From contig DATIFK010000207.1 of assembly GCA_035455265.1 (NCBI GenBank), positions 1-40,166 of the forward strand: 40,166 nucleotides of DNA. Direction: 5' to 3'. The notes under the pieces were generated by a model. It was not told the origin of the DNA. It made no database searches and was given only the letters and a program-made list of their open reading frames with translations. The stretch's first letter is position 1, and each line of letters opens with the position of its first letter. Shown here one piece after another: positions 1-6,853 of the stretch. Origin of the DNA: MGOM01 sp035455265. GTDB lineage: Bacteria > Chloroflexota > Anaerolineae > Anaerolineales > E44-bin32. The position numbers were made by a program, and so were the translations under genes.

Positions 1-23
1 GCCAAACACGTCTGCCGGTCTTG

Positions 24-58
24 CCGCCTATAGGCGGAGAGGGGGACGGGGGGTGAGG
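24..58. repeat. C-rich hairpin repeat fragment at left edge
   Basis: A perfect 14-base palindrome (CCGCCTATAGGCGG, 24-37) runs into a G-rich stretch. On the minus strand this reads CCTCACCCCCC..CCTCTCCG, the same wording as the repeats at 3159-3224 and 3848-3889. It is probably a dispersed repeat. It could also end transcription of a gene left of the window. Confidence 0.4.
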
Positions 59-83
59 TCAGATACCGCGGCAGGGGGATGGT

Positions 84-112
84 TTGACTCTCTCGCCCCA
101 GGCTGGTAGAAT
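84..112 (+). promoter_or_regulatory. sigma70-type promoter of rplI
   Basis: TTGACT (84-89) and TAGAAT (107-112) are separated by exactly 17 bases. This gives a leader of about 73 nt before the rplI start at 192. Confidence 0.7.
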
Positions 113-191
113 GCCCGCACTCGGGCGTTGTACCCTTCGCCCGCGGGGCGCCGACCGGCGCCACTTTGTTGAACGAAAGGGCTTGATCCCC

Positions 192-794
192 ATGCGTGTC
201 TTGCTCCTCAAAGACGTCTACAAACTGGGCCGCGCCGGAGACGTGAAGAAGGTTGCCGACGGCTATGGCCGCAACTTCCTGCTGCCACAGGGCCTGGCCG
301 TCCTGGCCACACCCGGGGCCCTCAAGCAGGCCGACCGCATCCGCACGACCGCGACGGAACTGCGGACCCGGCTGAATCAGGAAATGGGCGCCGTGGCCGA
401 GCGGTTGAACGGGCTGAACCTGACCTTTCCCGCCAAGGCAGGCGAGACCGGCAAACTCTACGGCTCGATCACCACGGCCATGCTGGCCGAGGCCGTCGAG
501 CGCGAGACCGGCGTCAAGGTCGACAAGCGGCAGATCGACAGTCAGCCGCTCAAGACACTGGGCGTCCACAAGGCCCGCATCCGCCTGACGGTCGACCTGA
601 TCCCCGAAGTCAACATCGTCGTCCACCGCGAAGGCGAGCCGCCCGAGTCGGCCTACCAGGTCGAGGTGGCCGAGGAGGCGGAAGCCTTCTCCGAACTCCG
701 CGCAGAGTTGGAAGCGGAAGCGGAGACGGAAGAGGAACCAGAGGCCGACCTCGAATCCGAGACGGCCTCCGGGCCGGACGAGGACGAGGCCTAG
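192..794 (+). CDS. rplI: 50S ribosomal protein bL9 with acidic C-terminal tail
   Basis: Binds 23S rRNA at the base of the L1 stalk. The N-terminal domain is unmistakable: MRVLLLKDVYKLG, then GYGRNFLLPQGLA at residues 24-36, followed by the connecting helix and the C-terminal domain ending near residue 148. I start it at 192 because this ATG begins the conserved protein and is preceded by GAACGAAAGGG; the open frame extends to 84 but its first 36 residues are unlike L9. At 200 residues it is about 50 longer than usual. The extra tail (from about residue 152) is Glu/Asp-rich and probably disordered. It stands alone behind its own promoter, and the RodZ-like gene follows after 15 nt. Confidence 0.95.
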   Translation: MRVLLLKDVYKLGRAGDVKKVADGYGRNFLLPQGLAVLATPGALKQADRIRTTATELRTRLNQEMGAVAERLNGLNLTFPAKAGETGKLYGSITTAMLAEAVERETGVKVDKRQIDSQPLKTLGVHKARIRLTVDLIPEVNIVVHREGEPPESAYQVEVAEEAEAFSELRAELEAEAETEEEPEADLESETASGPDEDEA

Positions 795-809
795 TCTCCC
801 TTCGGGCGG

Positions 810-1763
810 ATGCAGACGGCCGCCTCGATGGAATCCATCGGCGCACGCCTGCGCCAGCGCCGCGAGCAACTTGGGCTGACGCTGGAGGAAGCGGAGCGGG
901 TCACCCGCATCCGCAACTACTACCTTCAAGCTCTGGAAGAGGACGACCCCGGCGCGCTGCCGTCACCGGTCCAGGCGCGCGGCTTCCTCAAGAACTACGC
1001 CGACTACCTTGGCCTGCCGACGGACGAGCTCCTGCGGTCGTATGCCGAGTCGAGTGCGCCGAAACGAGCCTCCCCGCGGGCGCAGGTCGCGCCGACGGGC
1101 CCCGCGCCGACGCGGCCGCGCACCCCGGCTGCCAAGCCGAGGTCCCTTCGGCCTCGGTGGTTCTCGGCGGACTTGCTGGTGGCCGCGGTCATTTCCATCG
1201 GAACGCTGGCGTTGTTGGTGTGGGGTGGAGGGCGGTTGATGGCCTCACTGCGCCAACGCACGGAGCAGGCCGAGGAATCGGCGTTCCTCATCCCGACGCC
1301 CACCGGCTCACCGACGCCGGCCGCCACCCAGGCGCCGCTCCCGACGTTCGGGGGCACCCCGGCTTCGCCGGAAGCAACGCCCGCGACGCCCACGCTCCCG
1401 CCCCTGCCTCTGCCCTCCGGCCGTGTCGTGCTGCGTCTGATCGCTGAACAGCGTGCCTGGATCCGCGTCCTGATCGACGGCCGGCTGCAATTCCAGGGCC
1501 GCATCGCGCCGGGTGACGTTCTGGACTACACCGCCGATCGCGTGCTGGAGGTTTCCACCGGGAACGGAGCCGGGGTGCGGATCACGTGGAACGGTGAGGA
1601 CCAGGGCTTGATGGGCGGATTGGATGAGGTCGTCACACGATTGTGGACGGCGGTGGCCGTGTTGACGCCGACACCGACCGTCTCGCCCACCGGCACGGGC
1701 ACCGCCGTCCCCTCGCCTACCGTCGCCCCCACCGCCACATCGGCCCCGGCAGGCGTGCCATGA
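810..1763 (+). CDS. RodZ-like membrane-anchored helix-turn-helix protein
   Basis: Residues about 8-80 form a Cro/RodZ-type HTH (GARLRQRREQLGLTLEEAE, then the family wording RNYYLQALEEDD and ARGFLKNYADYLGL). A Pro-rich linker follows, then one membrane helix at about 119-140, a Pro/Thr linker, and a beta-rich DUF4115-type domain (VVLRLIAEQRAWIRVLIDG) at about 205-285. The last 30 residues are a Thr/Pro tail. In rods, RodZ links MreB to the envelope; no mre gene is in view, so only a cell-envelope role is inferred. A second ATG at 828 (residue 7) may be the real start. Its stop overlaps the rimO start by 4 nt, which implies translational coupling. Confidence 0.85.
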   Translation: MQTAASMESIGARLRQRREQLGLTLEEAERVTRIRNYYLQALEEDDPGALPSPVQARGFLKNYADYLGLPTDELLRSYAESSAPKRASPRAQVAPTGPAPTRPRTPAAKPRSLRPRWFSADLLVAAVISIGTLALLVWGGGRLMASLRQRTEQAEESAFLIPTPTGSPTPAATQAPLPTFGGTPASPEATPATPTLPPLPLPSGRVVLRLIAEQRAWIRVLIDGRLQFQGRIAPGDVLDYTADRVLEVSTGNGAGVRITWNGEDQGLMGGLDEVVTRLWTAVAVLTPTPTVSPTGTGTAVPSPTVAPTATSAPAGVP

Positions 1764-3136
1764 CGGCCCCGCGCGTTCATCTGGTCTCGTTGGGATGCGC
1801 CAAGAACACCGTCGACTCGGCCTCGATGATGCAGTTGCTGGGGCGCGCCGGCTACCGCGCCAGCGAATCGGCCGAGGAGGCCGACGTCCTGGTGGTCAAC
1901 ACGTGCGGCTTCATCGCGCCGGCACGAGAGGAATCGTTCGCCGTGCTGCGAGAGCTGGCCGGGCGCAAACGCCCCGGCCAACTCCTGGTCGCCGCCGGCT
2001 GCCTGACGGAGCGCCAGGGAGCCGAGGTCTTGCGCCAGGTCCCCGGGGTGGACGGATTGCTGGGTACGCGTCAGTGGCGTGAGGTCGTGTCGCTGGTACA
2101 CCGTCTGCGTCAGGGGGGCCTGCCGCCGGAGCGCTACGCGTTGCCCGAGCCGGCGACCGTCGGCCGGGACGACGCCGGCGTCGACCGCTCGGCGGCGCAG
2201 GGAGCCAGCGCCTACCTCAAGATCGCCGACGGCTGCCGCCGTCCGTGCGCCTTCTGTTCGATCCCTCTGATCAAGGGCACCGCCGTCAGCCGGCCGCCGG
2301 AGGCCGTCGTCGCGGAGGCGGCCCGCCTTCAGGCGCACGGGGTTCGCGAGCTCGTGCTGATCGCCCAAGACACCACGGACTACGGCCACGACTTGGGCTG
2401 GCGCGACGGCCTGGCAAGTCTGCTCGAGCAGATCGCCCGGACGGTGCCGGATCTGGATTGGATTCGCCTGCTGTATGCCTACCCCGGCGCCGTCACCGAG
2501 AGGCTGATCGAGGTCATGGCGGCGCAGAAGCAGATCGTCCCCTACCTCGACATGCCGCTGCAGCATGCGCACCCTGCCGTGCTGCGTCGCATGCGCCGCC
2601 CGGCGAACGTCGAGTGGGTCCACACGACCCTGGCGCGCATGCGTTCGGCCATGCCGGACCTGGCGCTGCGGACGACCTTCATCGTCGGCTACCCCGGCGA
2701 AACGGAGGAGGAATTCGAGACGCTGCTGCAGTTCGTCGAAGAGATTCGCTTCGATCGAGTCGGCGTCTTCACCTTCTCCTTCGAGCCGGGGACGACCAGC
2801 GAGCATCTCGGCGATCCAATTCCGCCGGAAGTGAAGGACGAACGCCGCCGACGACTGATGGCGCTACAGCAGCGGATTTCCCTCGAACGCAACCAGGCCT
2901 TCGTCGGACGGACTCTGCCGGTGCTGATCGAAGGTCACGGCGACGGCCTGTCGCTGGGGCGTTCCTACCGCGACGCTCCCGAGATCGACGGGCTGGTGAT
3001 CGTGGAGGGAGAGATCCCGATCGGCGAGATGGTCCCGGTACGCATCACCGGCGCGCTGCCGTATGACCTTTCGGGGACGGTCGAGCGCACGCCGGTCCCG
3101 ATTGTCGTGGCGAGGAACGACCTGGGATCGCCCTGA
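1760..3136 (+). CDS. rimO: Ribosomal protein uS12 methylthiotransferase RimO
   Basis: Radical-SAM enzyme that adds a methylthio group to the conserved Asp of ribosomal protein uS12. From the ATG at 1760 it is 458 residues. The N-terminal UPF0004 domain carries three cluster cysteines (C13 in LGCAKN, C49 in NTCGF, C81 in AAGCLTE). The radical-SAM cluster is C159-x3-C163-x2-C166 (DGCRRPCAFC), and the following SIPLIKG is typical of RimO rather than MiaB. A C-terminal TRAM-like domain (VLIEGHGDG..) ends the protein. The ATG sits inside the stop of the RodZ-like gene (ATGA), which fixes the start. RodZ and rimO adjacency is seen in other bacteria. Confidence 0.95.
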   Translation: MTAPRVHLVSLGCAKNTVDSASMMQLLGRAGYRASESAEEADVLVVNTCGFIAPAREESFAVLRELAGRKRPGQLLVAAGCLTERQGAEVLRQVPGVDGLLGTRQWREVVSLVHRLRQGGLPPERYALPEPATVGRDDAGVDRSAAQGASAYLKIADGCRRPCAFCSIPLIKGTAVSRPPEAVVAEAARLQAHGVRELVLIAQDTTDYGHDLGWRDGLASLLEQIARTVPDLDWIRLLYAYPGAVTERLIEVMAAQKQIVPYLDMPLQHAHPAVLRRMRRPANVEWVHTTLARMRSAMPDLALRTTFIVGYPGETEEEFETLLQFVEEIRFDRVGVFTFSFEPGTTSEHLGDPIPPEVKDERRRRLMALQQRISLERNQAFVGRTLPVLIEGHGDGLSLGRSYRDAPEIDGLVIVEGEIPIGEMVPVRITGALPYDLSGTVERTPVPIVVARNDLGSP

Positions 3137-3158
3137 GCAACTCGCAGTGAGCCTTCCT

Positions 3159-3224
3159 GCCTCACCCCCTAACCCCTCTCCGCAGTCAGCCTCCTGACGC
3201 CGCGAGCAGCGAGGCGGAGAGGGG
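3159..3224. repeat. CACCCC-type dispersed repeat with imperfect hairpin
   Basis: CCCCTCTCCGC (3173-3183) is repeated as its exact complement at 3214-3224, around a 30-base loop. The left flank reads CTCACCCCCTAACCCC. The same wording recurs at 24-58 and 3848-3889. The 267-base gap after rimO holds this and the hairpin at 3233-3275, and nothing else I can name. Confidence 0.6.
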
Positions 3225-3232
3225 ATAAGGAT

Positions 3233-3275
3233 TCAAGGAAAGGGTGGGGGCCTTGGGCCCCCACCCTTTCCTTGA
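3233..3275. terminator. 20-bp perfect hairpin between rimO and DUF1232 gene
   Basis: A perfect 20-bp inverted repeat with a 3-base loop (TTG, 3253-3255). The left arm is 3233-3252 and the right arm 3256-3275. It lies between the convergent 3' ends of rimO and the minus-strand DUF1232 gene, so it could terminate both. There is no T-run, so a REP-like repeat is the alternative. Confidence 0.5.
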
Positions 3276-3403
3276 GAAACCACCCCTCCCGCGGATTGGT
3301 GACGTCGGTGCGAGATTTGTCCGATCCGGGGGAGGGTATGGGTGGGGGGTGAAGCACCCACCCTTGCCAGTTGGGGTACGAGGGGAGGCCGCCCCTCGAC
3401 TGC

Positions 3404-3754
3404 CTACGTGCGGTCCTTGACCTGCGGCGGGGGCGGCTCGGTGCCGTCCTTGATCTCGCGCCATTCTCCGTCCACGACGGCACGGAGCGCGTCGCGATGC
3501 TCCTGGACGACGTCGGCCGGGCAGAGCTCGACGAACAGGACGCTGCCCAACCAGATGACGGCGGCGTCGTCGATCGGGCCCGGCGCCAGGTCGGGGACGA
3601 CCAGGTAGAGGAGGGAGCCAATGGGCAGAAGCTTGAGCAGCGGGTTGACGCGCCGGTCCCGAATCAGGCGCACCAGCAATTTGAGATTCATCCCGATTTC
3701 CTGGAAGAATCCGCCGGTTCTTGGCACCAGGGCACGCTTGGGGTTGTCGCCCAT
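3404..3754 (-). CDS. DUF1232 (YkvA-like) small membrane protein
   Basis: 116 residues. The core RVNPLLKLLPIGSLLYLVVPDLAPGPIDD (about 35-63) matches the DUF1232/YkvA pattern: a hydrophobic hairpin followed by P-D-x-x-P-G-P-I-D-D. A second hydrophobic stretch lies at about 64-77 and the C-terminus is charged with a PPPP run. Function in this family is not established. The start at 3754 is supported by GGAGG 7-8 nt upstream on the minus strand; the open frame continues to 4294 but that part lacks coding character and crosses moaA. It is a monocistronic gene between two hairpin repeats. Confidence 0.8.
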   Translation of the reverse strand: MGDNPKRALVPRTGGFFQEIGMNLKLLVRLIRDRRVNPLLKLLPIGSLLYLVVPDLAPGPIDDAAVIWLGSVLFVELCPADVVQEHRDALRAVVDGEWREIKDGTEPPPPQVKDRT

Positions 3755-3847
3755 CGAAAGCCTCCGTTCCTCGAGCAGGATTATACCGTCCGGTCGGCAG
3801 GCGCCCGGCGACGATGGGCTGACATCGGGCTGGCGCCTCATGTCGCC

Positions 3848-3882
3848 CTCACCCCTCTCCCGCTTAGCGGGAGAGGGGTGAG
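3848..3882. repeat. 16-bp hairpin of the CACCCC repeat family
   Basis: CTCACCCCTCTCCCGC (3848-3863), loop TTA, then its exact complement (3867-3882). The GGGGTGAGG motif then repeats to 3889. It belongs to the same family as 3159-3224. It lies between the DUF1232 gene and the moaA promoter, where it could shield the two divergent units. Confidence 0.6.
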
Positions 3883-3901
3883 GGGTGAGGGCCACCGGCC
3901 C

Positions 3902-3930
3902 TTGAGCGCTTGGCACCGCTATGTTACGAT
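3902..3930 (+). promoter_or_regulatory. promoter of moaA
   Basis: TTGAGC (3902-3907), a 17-base spacer, then TACGAT (3925-3930). The expected transcript start near 3937 would leave almost no leader before GTG 3940. Confidence 0.55.
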
Positions 3931-3939
3931 GACACAGCG

Positions 3940-4968
3940 GTGAGCCAGACCACGATGGTTCCTTCCCAGCCGATCGATCGCCTGCAGCGGCCGCTGCGGG
4001 ATTTGCGCGTTTCGGTGACGGACCGCTGCAACTTCCGTTGCGTCTACTGCATGCCGAAGGAGATCTTCGGCCGCGACTACCAGTTCCTCGAGCGTGAGGC
4101 CTTGCTGACGTTCGAGGAAATCGCCAGGCTGGCGAAGGTCTTCCACCAACTGGGCGTGGCCAAGGTTCGCCTGACCGGGGGCGAGCCGCTCGTGCGACGC
4201 GATCTCGAGCGCCTGGTTGCCCTGTTGAACGACATCCCCGGCCTCGACCTGACACTGACGACCAACGGCTCCCTGCTGCGCGAGAAGGCGGCACGCTTGC
4301 GCGAGGCCGGACTGGGGCGGGTGACCGTCAGTCTCGACTCGCTCGACGACCGTGTCTTCGGGGCGATGAACGACGTGGATTTCCCCGTTGCCCGCGTCCT
4401 GGACGGCATTCAGGCGGCGCAGGAGGTCGGCCTGGCGCCGATCAAGGTCAACATGGTCGTCAAGCGCGGCGTGAACGAAGACAGCCTGCTGCCGATGGCG
4501 GAGCACTTCCGCGGCACCGGGATCGTGGTGCGCTTTATCGAATACATGGACGTCGGCCATAGCAACGGCTGGCGGATGGACGACGTCGTGCCTGCCGCCG
4601 AGATCCTGGCGCGCATCGGCGCCGCCTACCCGATCGAGGCCGTGGCGCCGAACTACCCGGGCGAAGTCGCCAACCGCTTCCGCTACCGCGACGGCGCCGG
4701 CGAGATCGGAGTCATCGCCTCGGTGACGCAGCCGTTCTGCCGCGGCTGCACGCGGGCACGCCTCTCGGCCGACGGCTTCCTGTACACCTGCCTGTTCGCC
4801 ACCCACGGCCACGACCTGCGCGCCCTGGTTCGGGGCGGAGCCAGCGACGAGGCCATCCTGGAGCGGCTGACAGAGATCTGGCAGGGGCGCACCGACCGCT
4901 ACTCGGACCTGCGGACGGCGGCTACCGTCGGGCTGCCCAAGGTCGAGATGTCCTATATCGGCGGGTAG
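3940..4968 (+). CDS. moaA: GTP 3',8-cyclase MoaA
   Basis: Radical-SAM enzyme for the first step of molybdenum cofactor synthesis: GTP to 3',8-cyclo-7,8-dihydro-GTP. Numbered from ATG 3955, the SAM cluster is C25-x3-C29-x2-C32 (DRCNFRCVYCMP). The second, C-terminal cluster is CRGCTRARL followed by YTCLF. The protein ends in Gly-Gly, the MoaA tail needed for activity. LTGGEPL is the usual Gly-rich strand. The start is uncertain: GTG 3940 would be nearly leaderless from the promoter at 3902-3930, while ATG 3955 has no good ribosome site either. No other moa gene is in the window. Confidence 0.93.
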   Translation: MSQTTMVPSQPIDRLQRPLRDLRVSVTDRCNFRCVYCMPKEIFGRDYQFLEREALLTFEEIARLAKVFHQLGVAKVRLTGGEPLVRRDLERLVALLNDIPGLDLTLTTNGSLLREKAARLREAGLGRVTVSLDSLDDRVFGAMNDVDFPVARVLDGIQAAQEVGLAPIKVNMVVKRGVNEDSLLPMAEHFRGTGIVVRFIEYMDVGHSNGWRMDDVVPAAEILARIGAAYPIEAVAPNYPGEVANRFRYRDGAGEIGVIASVTQPFCRGCTRARLSADGFLYTCLFATHGHDLRALVRGGASDEAILERLTEIWQGRTDRYSDLRTAATVGLPKVEMSYIGG

Positions 4969-4976
4969 GGCGCTTC

Positions 4977-5001
4977 GACGGGCAACCGTAGGTTGCCCGT
5001 C
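4977..5001 (+). terminator. terminator-like hairpin after moaA
   Basis: An 11-bp perfect stem (GACGGGCAACC, loop GTA) begins 8 bases after the moaA stop. The T-run is poor (CATTG), so termination is probable but not certain. Confidence 0.5.
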
Positions 5002-5002
5002 A

Positions 5003-5032
5003 TTGACACGTTCGGGTAGGGAGCCGTATACT
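5003..5032 (+). promoter_or_regulatory. strong promoter of leader RNA / SWIM protein
   Basis: TTGACA (5003-5008), an 18-base spacer and TATACT (5027-5032). This is close to consensus and among the strongest promoters in the window. The expected start is near 5039. Confidence 0.75.
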
Positions 5033-5038
5033 CAGCCT

Positions 5039-5133
5039 AGCTCATCAGGGAGGTTGAGCCGCCTATGAGCGTGGTTTCACGACAGGGACGAATCCCCTGA
5101 AGGCACGGAGCGTTCGCGCTTGCGTGCCTTTTT
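5039..5133 (+). ncRNA. structured leader (candidate riboswitch/attenuator) or ~95-nt small RNA
   Basis: Between the promoter and the SWIM gene lies about 95 nt of foldable RNA. Stems I can draw: GCTCAT (5040-5045) with ATGAGC (5065-5070); CGTG (5070-5073) with CACG (5078-5081); CAGGG (5083-5087) with CCCTG (5095-5099) around loop ACGAATC; then the terminator at 5100-5130. A second CAGGG at 5046-5050 could compete for the same CCCTG, which would allow two folds. I do not recognise a known riboswitch class. It may control the downstream gene by premature termination, or be a free-standing small RNA. Confidence 0.55.
5100..5133 (+). terminator. intrinsic terminator upstream of SWIM gene
   Basis: AAGGCACG (5100-5107) pairs with CGTGCCTT (5123-5130). 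The inner GAGCG/CGCTT stem has a TTCG tetraloop and one bulged G. Five T (5129-5133), then GTTT, follow. This is the clearest intrinsic terminator in the window, and it sits about 30 bases before a start codon. Confidence 0.8.
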
Positions 5134-5161
5134 GTTTGCATCCCGCCCCCAAGGAGAGCCC

Positions 5162-5407
5162 ATGGACTACGGAATGATCGGGAAGATCGAGAAGGCCAAG
5201 CGGTACGCCGAAGAGCGCAACCGGATCCATGTGGAGTCGTTCCGAGCGACCTTCGACGGCGACAACAACCCGCACACGGTCGAGTATCGCGAGGCGCAGT
5301 GGCGCTGCGACTGCGATTTCTTCCTGAGCCGTGGCGTGTGCAGTCACACGATGGCCCTCGAGCGAATCCTGACGGGGATGCTGCCGGCTAACGTCGCGGT
5401 GGCGTGA
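5162..5407 (+). CDS. Small SWIM zinc-finger protein
   Basis: 81 residues, essentially one SWIM-type zinc finger: WRCDCDFFLSRGVCSHTMALE gives C-x-C-x(8)-C-x-H. The N-terminal half holds a charged helix (KIEKAKRYAEERNRIH) and a strand pair (SFRATFDGDNNPHTVEY). SWIM domains bind DNA or protein, but this one has no attached catalytic domain, so its role is unknown. The start at 5162 follows AAGGAGAGCCC; the open frame to 5120 would run through the terminator. A strong promoter, structured leader and terminator lie upstream, so expression is likely controlled by read-through. Confidence 0.8.
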   Translation: MDYGMIGKIEKAKRYAEERNRIHVESFRATFDGDNNPHTVEYREAQWRCDCDFFLSRGVCSHTMALERILTGMLPANVAVA

Positions 5408-5424
5408 GCGTTGAGACTCGGAGC

Positions 5425-5456
5425 AACGGGCGCGGCGAGGTTTCGCCGCGCCCGTT
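5425..5456 (+). terminator. terminator after SWIM gene
   Basis: AACGGGCGCGGCGA (5425-5438), loop GGTT, then its exact complement (5443-5456), followed by TCGTTTG. A 14-bp stem 17 bases after the stop codon. Confidence 0.75.
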
Positions 5457-5529
5457 TCGTTTGTCTGTCGCACATGGTCGACCACGAATCATGGCCCTGC
5501 CGGGGACGTGCGGCAACGTGCGCGGTAGG

Positions 5530-5574
5530 AGTGGCCATCGGGCGAGGGCCGGATGCTCTGGCCCGATGGCCACT
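5530..5574. repeat. 14-bp inverted repeat in intergenic gap
   Basis: AGTGGCCATCGGGC (5530-5543) returns as its exact complement at 5561-5574 around a 17-base loop. It lies mid-way in the 290-base gap between the SWIM gene and the flippase-like gene. It has no T-run. Function unknown; the small open frames here (5404-5647) look non-coding. Confidence 0.6.
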
Positions 5575-5642
5575 TCGACTGCGTGCTTCGCTTCAAGTCC
5601 CCGTCAGGGTTTGGTTGAAGAGTAGGCCGAACCGAGCTATGG

Positions 5643-5648
5643 CATAAT
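5643..5648 (+). promoter_or_regulatory. possible -10 box of flippase-like gene
   Basis: CATAAT 50 bases before the start codon at 5698. No convincing -35 box at the right distance. Confidence 0.35.
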
Positions 5649-5697
5649 CGACGCGGGCGGGGACGGATCCCCGCCTGATGCCGTCTCGGGAGCCTTG

Positions 5698-6711
5698 ATG
5701 AAACGCTGGCAGTTCTGGCTCGGCGTGGTCGTCAGCTTGGTGCTCCTGGTGCTGGCCCTGCGGCGGCTGCAGCTGGCCGAGGTCTGGCAGGCGTTGCGGT
5801 CGGCCCAGTTCCTGTGGCTGATCCCCGGTGTGGCGGTGTACTTCGTCGGCGTCTGGGTGCGGGCCTGGCGCTGGCACTACTTGCTCCGGCCGCTGCAGCG
5901 CATCCCGGTGCGGAGCATGTTCCCCATCGTGGCCATCGGTTACATGGGCAACAACATTTACCCGGCCCGCGCCGGCGAGCTGCTGCGCGCCTACGTTTTG
6001 CGGCGGCGCCATGCCGTGCCGGTCTCGGCCTCGCTGGCGACGATCCTGATCGAGCGCGCCTTCGACGGCATCGTCATGCTGGGGTTCGTCTTCCTCAATC
6101 TGCGCGAACTGGCGGCGCTGACGGGCGAATCCGGATTGGCCGGCAGCATCCGGGACGTCGCCCTTCTGGGCGCGGCGGCGTTTCTCGGCGCGACGCTGGT
6201 CTTCCTAGTCATGGCCGCCTTCCCGCGGCGCGCCGCGGTGTGGATCGGCTGGGTCATCGAGCGCCTGGTTCCGGCGCGCGCCCGGGCCTCGGCTCACGGC
6301 ATCACCGATCGTTTTCTCGCCGGCCTGGCAGCGTTGCGCTCGCCGGCCGATGTGCTGATGGTGCTGCTCACCTCGGTCGTCATCTGGCTGCTCGAGACCG
6401 GCAAATACTGGTTCGTCATGCAGGCCTTCCCGTTCCATGTGTCCTTCTTCGCGCTGATGCTGATGAACGGCATCGTCAATCTGGCGACGACGCTGCCTTC
6501 GGCACCGGGCTACGTCGGCACGTTCGATGCGCCGGGGATCGCCGTGCTGGTCGCCTACCGGGTCACCCCGGAGATCGCCGCGGGATACACGCTGCTGCTG
6601 CACGCCGCCCTGTGGCTGCCGATCACTCTGCTGGGCGCCTACTACATGACGCGCGAGAGTCTGCACTGGACGCAGGTGCAAGCCGAGCTGAAGGCCGAGG
6701 CACCGACGTGA
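5698..6711 (+). CDS. Lysylphosphatidylglycerol-synthase-TM (UPF0104) family membrane protein
   Basis: 337 residues with about eight hydrophobic segments, starting with a helix at residues 5-22. The wording AGELLRAYVLRRRHAVPVSASLATILIERAFDGI and later APGYVGTFDAPGIAVL is typical of the flippase-like half of MprF (PF03706). These proteins are thought to translocate lipids, but no substrate can be read from sequence. The aminoacyl-transferase half is absent. ATG 5698 overlaps a TTG at 5695. It is followed by the FAD oxidoreductase gene. A paralogue lies at 16190 and a third copy of the domain in the protein at 33028. Confidence 0.85.
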   Translation: MKRWQFWLGVVVSLVLLVLALRRLQLAEVWQALRSAQFLWLIPGVAVYFVGVWVRAWRWHYLLRPLQRIPVRSMFPIVAIGYMGNNIYPARAGELLRAYVLRRRHAVPVSASLATILIERAFDGIVMLGFVFLNLRELAALTGESGLAGSIRDVALLGAAAFLGATLVFLVMAAFPRRAAVWIGWVIERLVPARARASAHGITDRFLAGLAALRSPADVLMVLLTSVVIWLLETGKYWFVMQAFPFHVSFFALMLMNGIVNLATTLPSAPGYVGTFDAPGIAVLVAYRVTPEIAAGYTLLLHAALWLPITLLGAYYMTRESLHWTQVQAELKAEAPT

Positions 6712-6749
6712 CCGACCCTAGGAGGCGGGGAGTCAATCGAGTGGAGCCA

Positions 6750-6811
6750 CCAGTCCCCAGTTCCCAGTATCCAGTCCGGTTCTTGACTGGGAAGTGGCGA
6801 CTGGAAACTGG
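6750..6811. repeat. CCAGT/ACTGG dispersed repeat
   Basis: CCAGT occurs several times in 6750-6777 and ACTGG in the opposite sense in 6785-6811, so the element can fold on itself. Related clusters lie at 8871-8925, 9693-9766, 25513-25550, 25652-25690 and 31041-31071, always outside intact genes. It fills most of the gap before the next gene. Confidence 0.65.
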
Positions 6812-6853
6812 GTACCCTTCCGAACCCCCGCTTCCCGCTCAAGGATCTCTTCG

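Noticed and set aside
1526..2806. Long minus-strand open frame across rodZ-like and rimO genes
   Set aside because: Low-complexity Arg/Asp/Gln-rich product, antisense to conserved genes; shadow.
2245..3066. Long open frame (+) overlapping rimO
   Set aside because: Arg/Gly/Ala-rich product in the wrong frame of a clearly conserved radical-SAM gene; a G+C-rich shadow.
3404..4294. 296-codon version of the DUF1232 gene
   Set aside because: The upstream 180 codons are antisense to moaA and a repeat; GGAGG supports the start at 3754.
5039..5133. Guanidine-II (mini-ykkC), molybdenum-cofactor or other known riboswitch
   Set aside because: One hairpin loop begins ACGA, but the second ACGR hairpin of mini-ykkC is missing, and I find none of the conserved cores of other classes. 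Left as unassigned structured RNA.
5404..5647. Small open frames in the SWIM-flippase gap
   Set aside because: They run through a terminator stem and an inverted repeat, and their products have no coding character or ribosome site.
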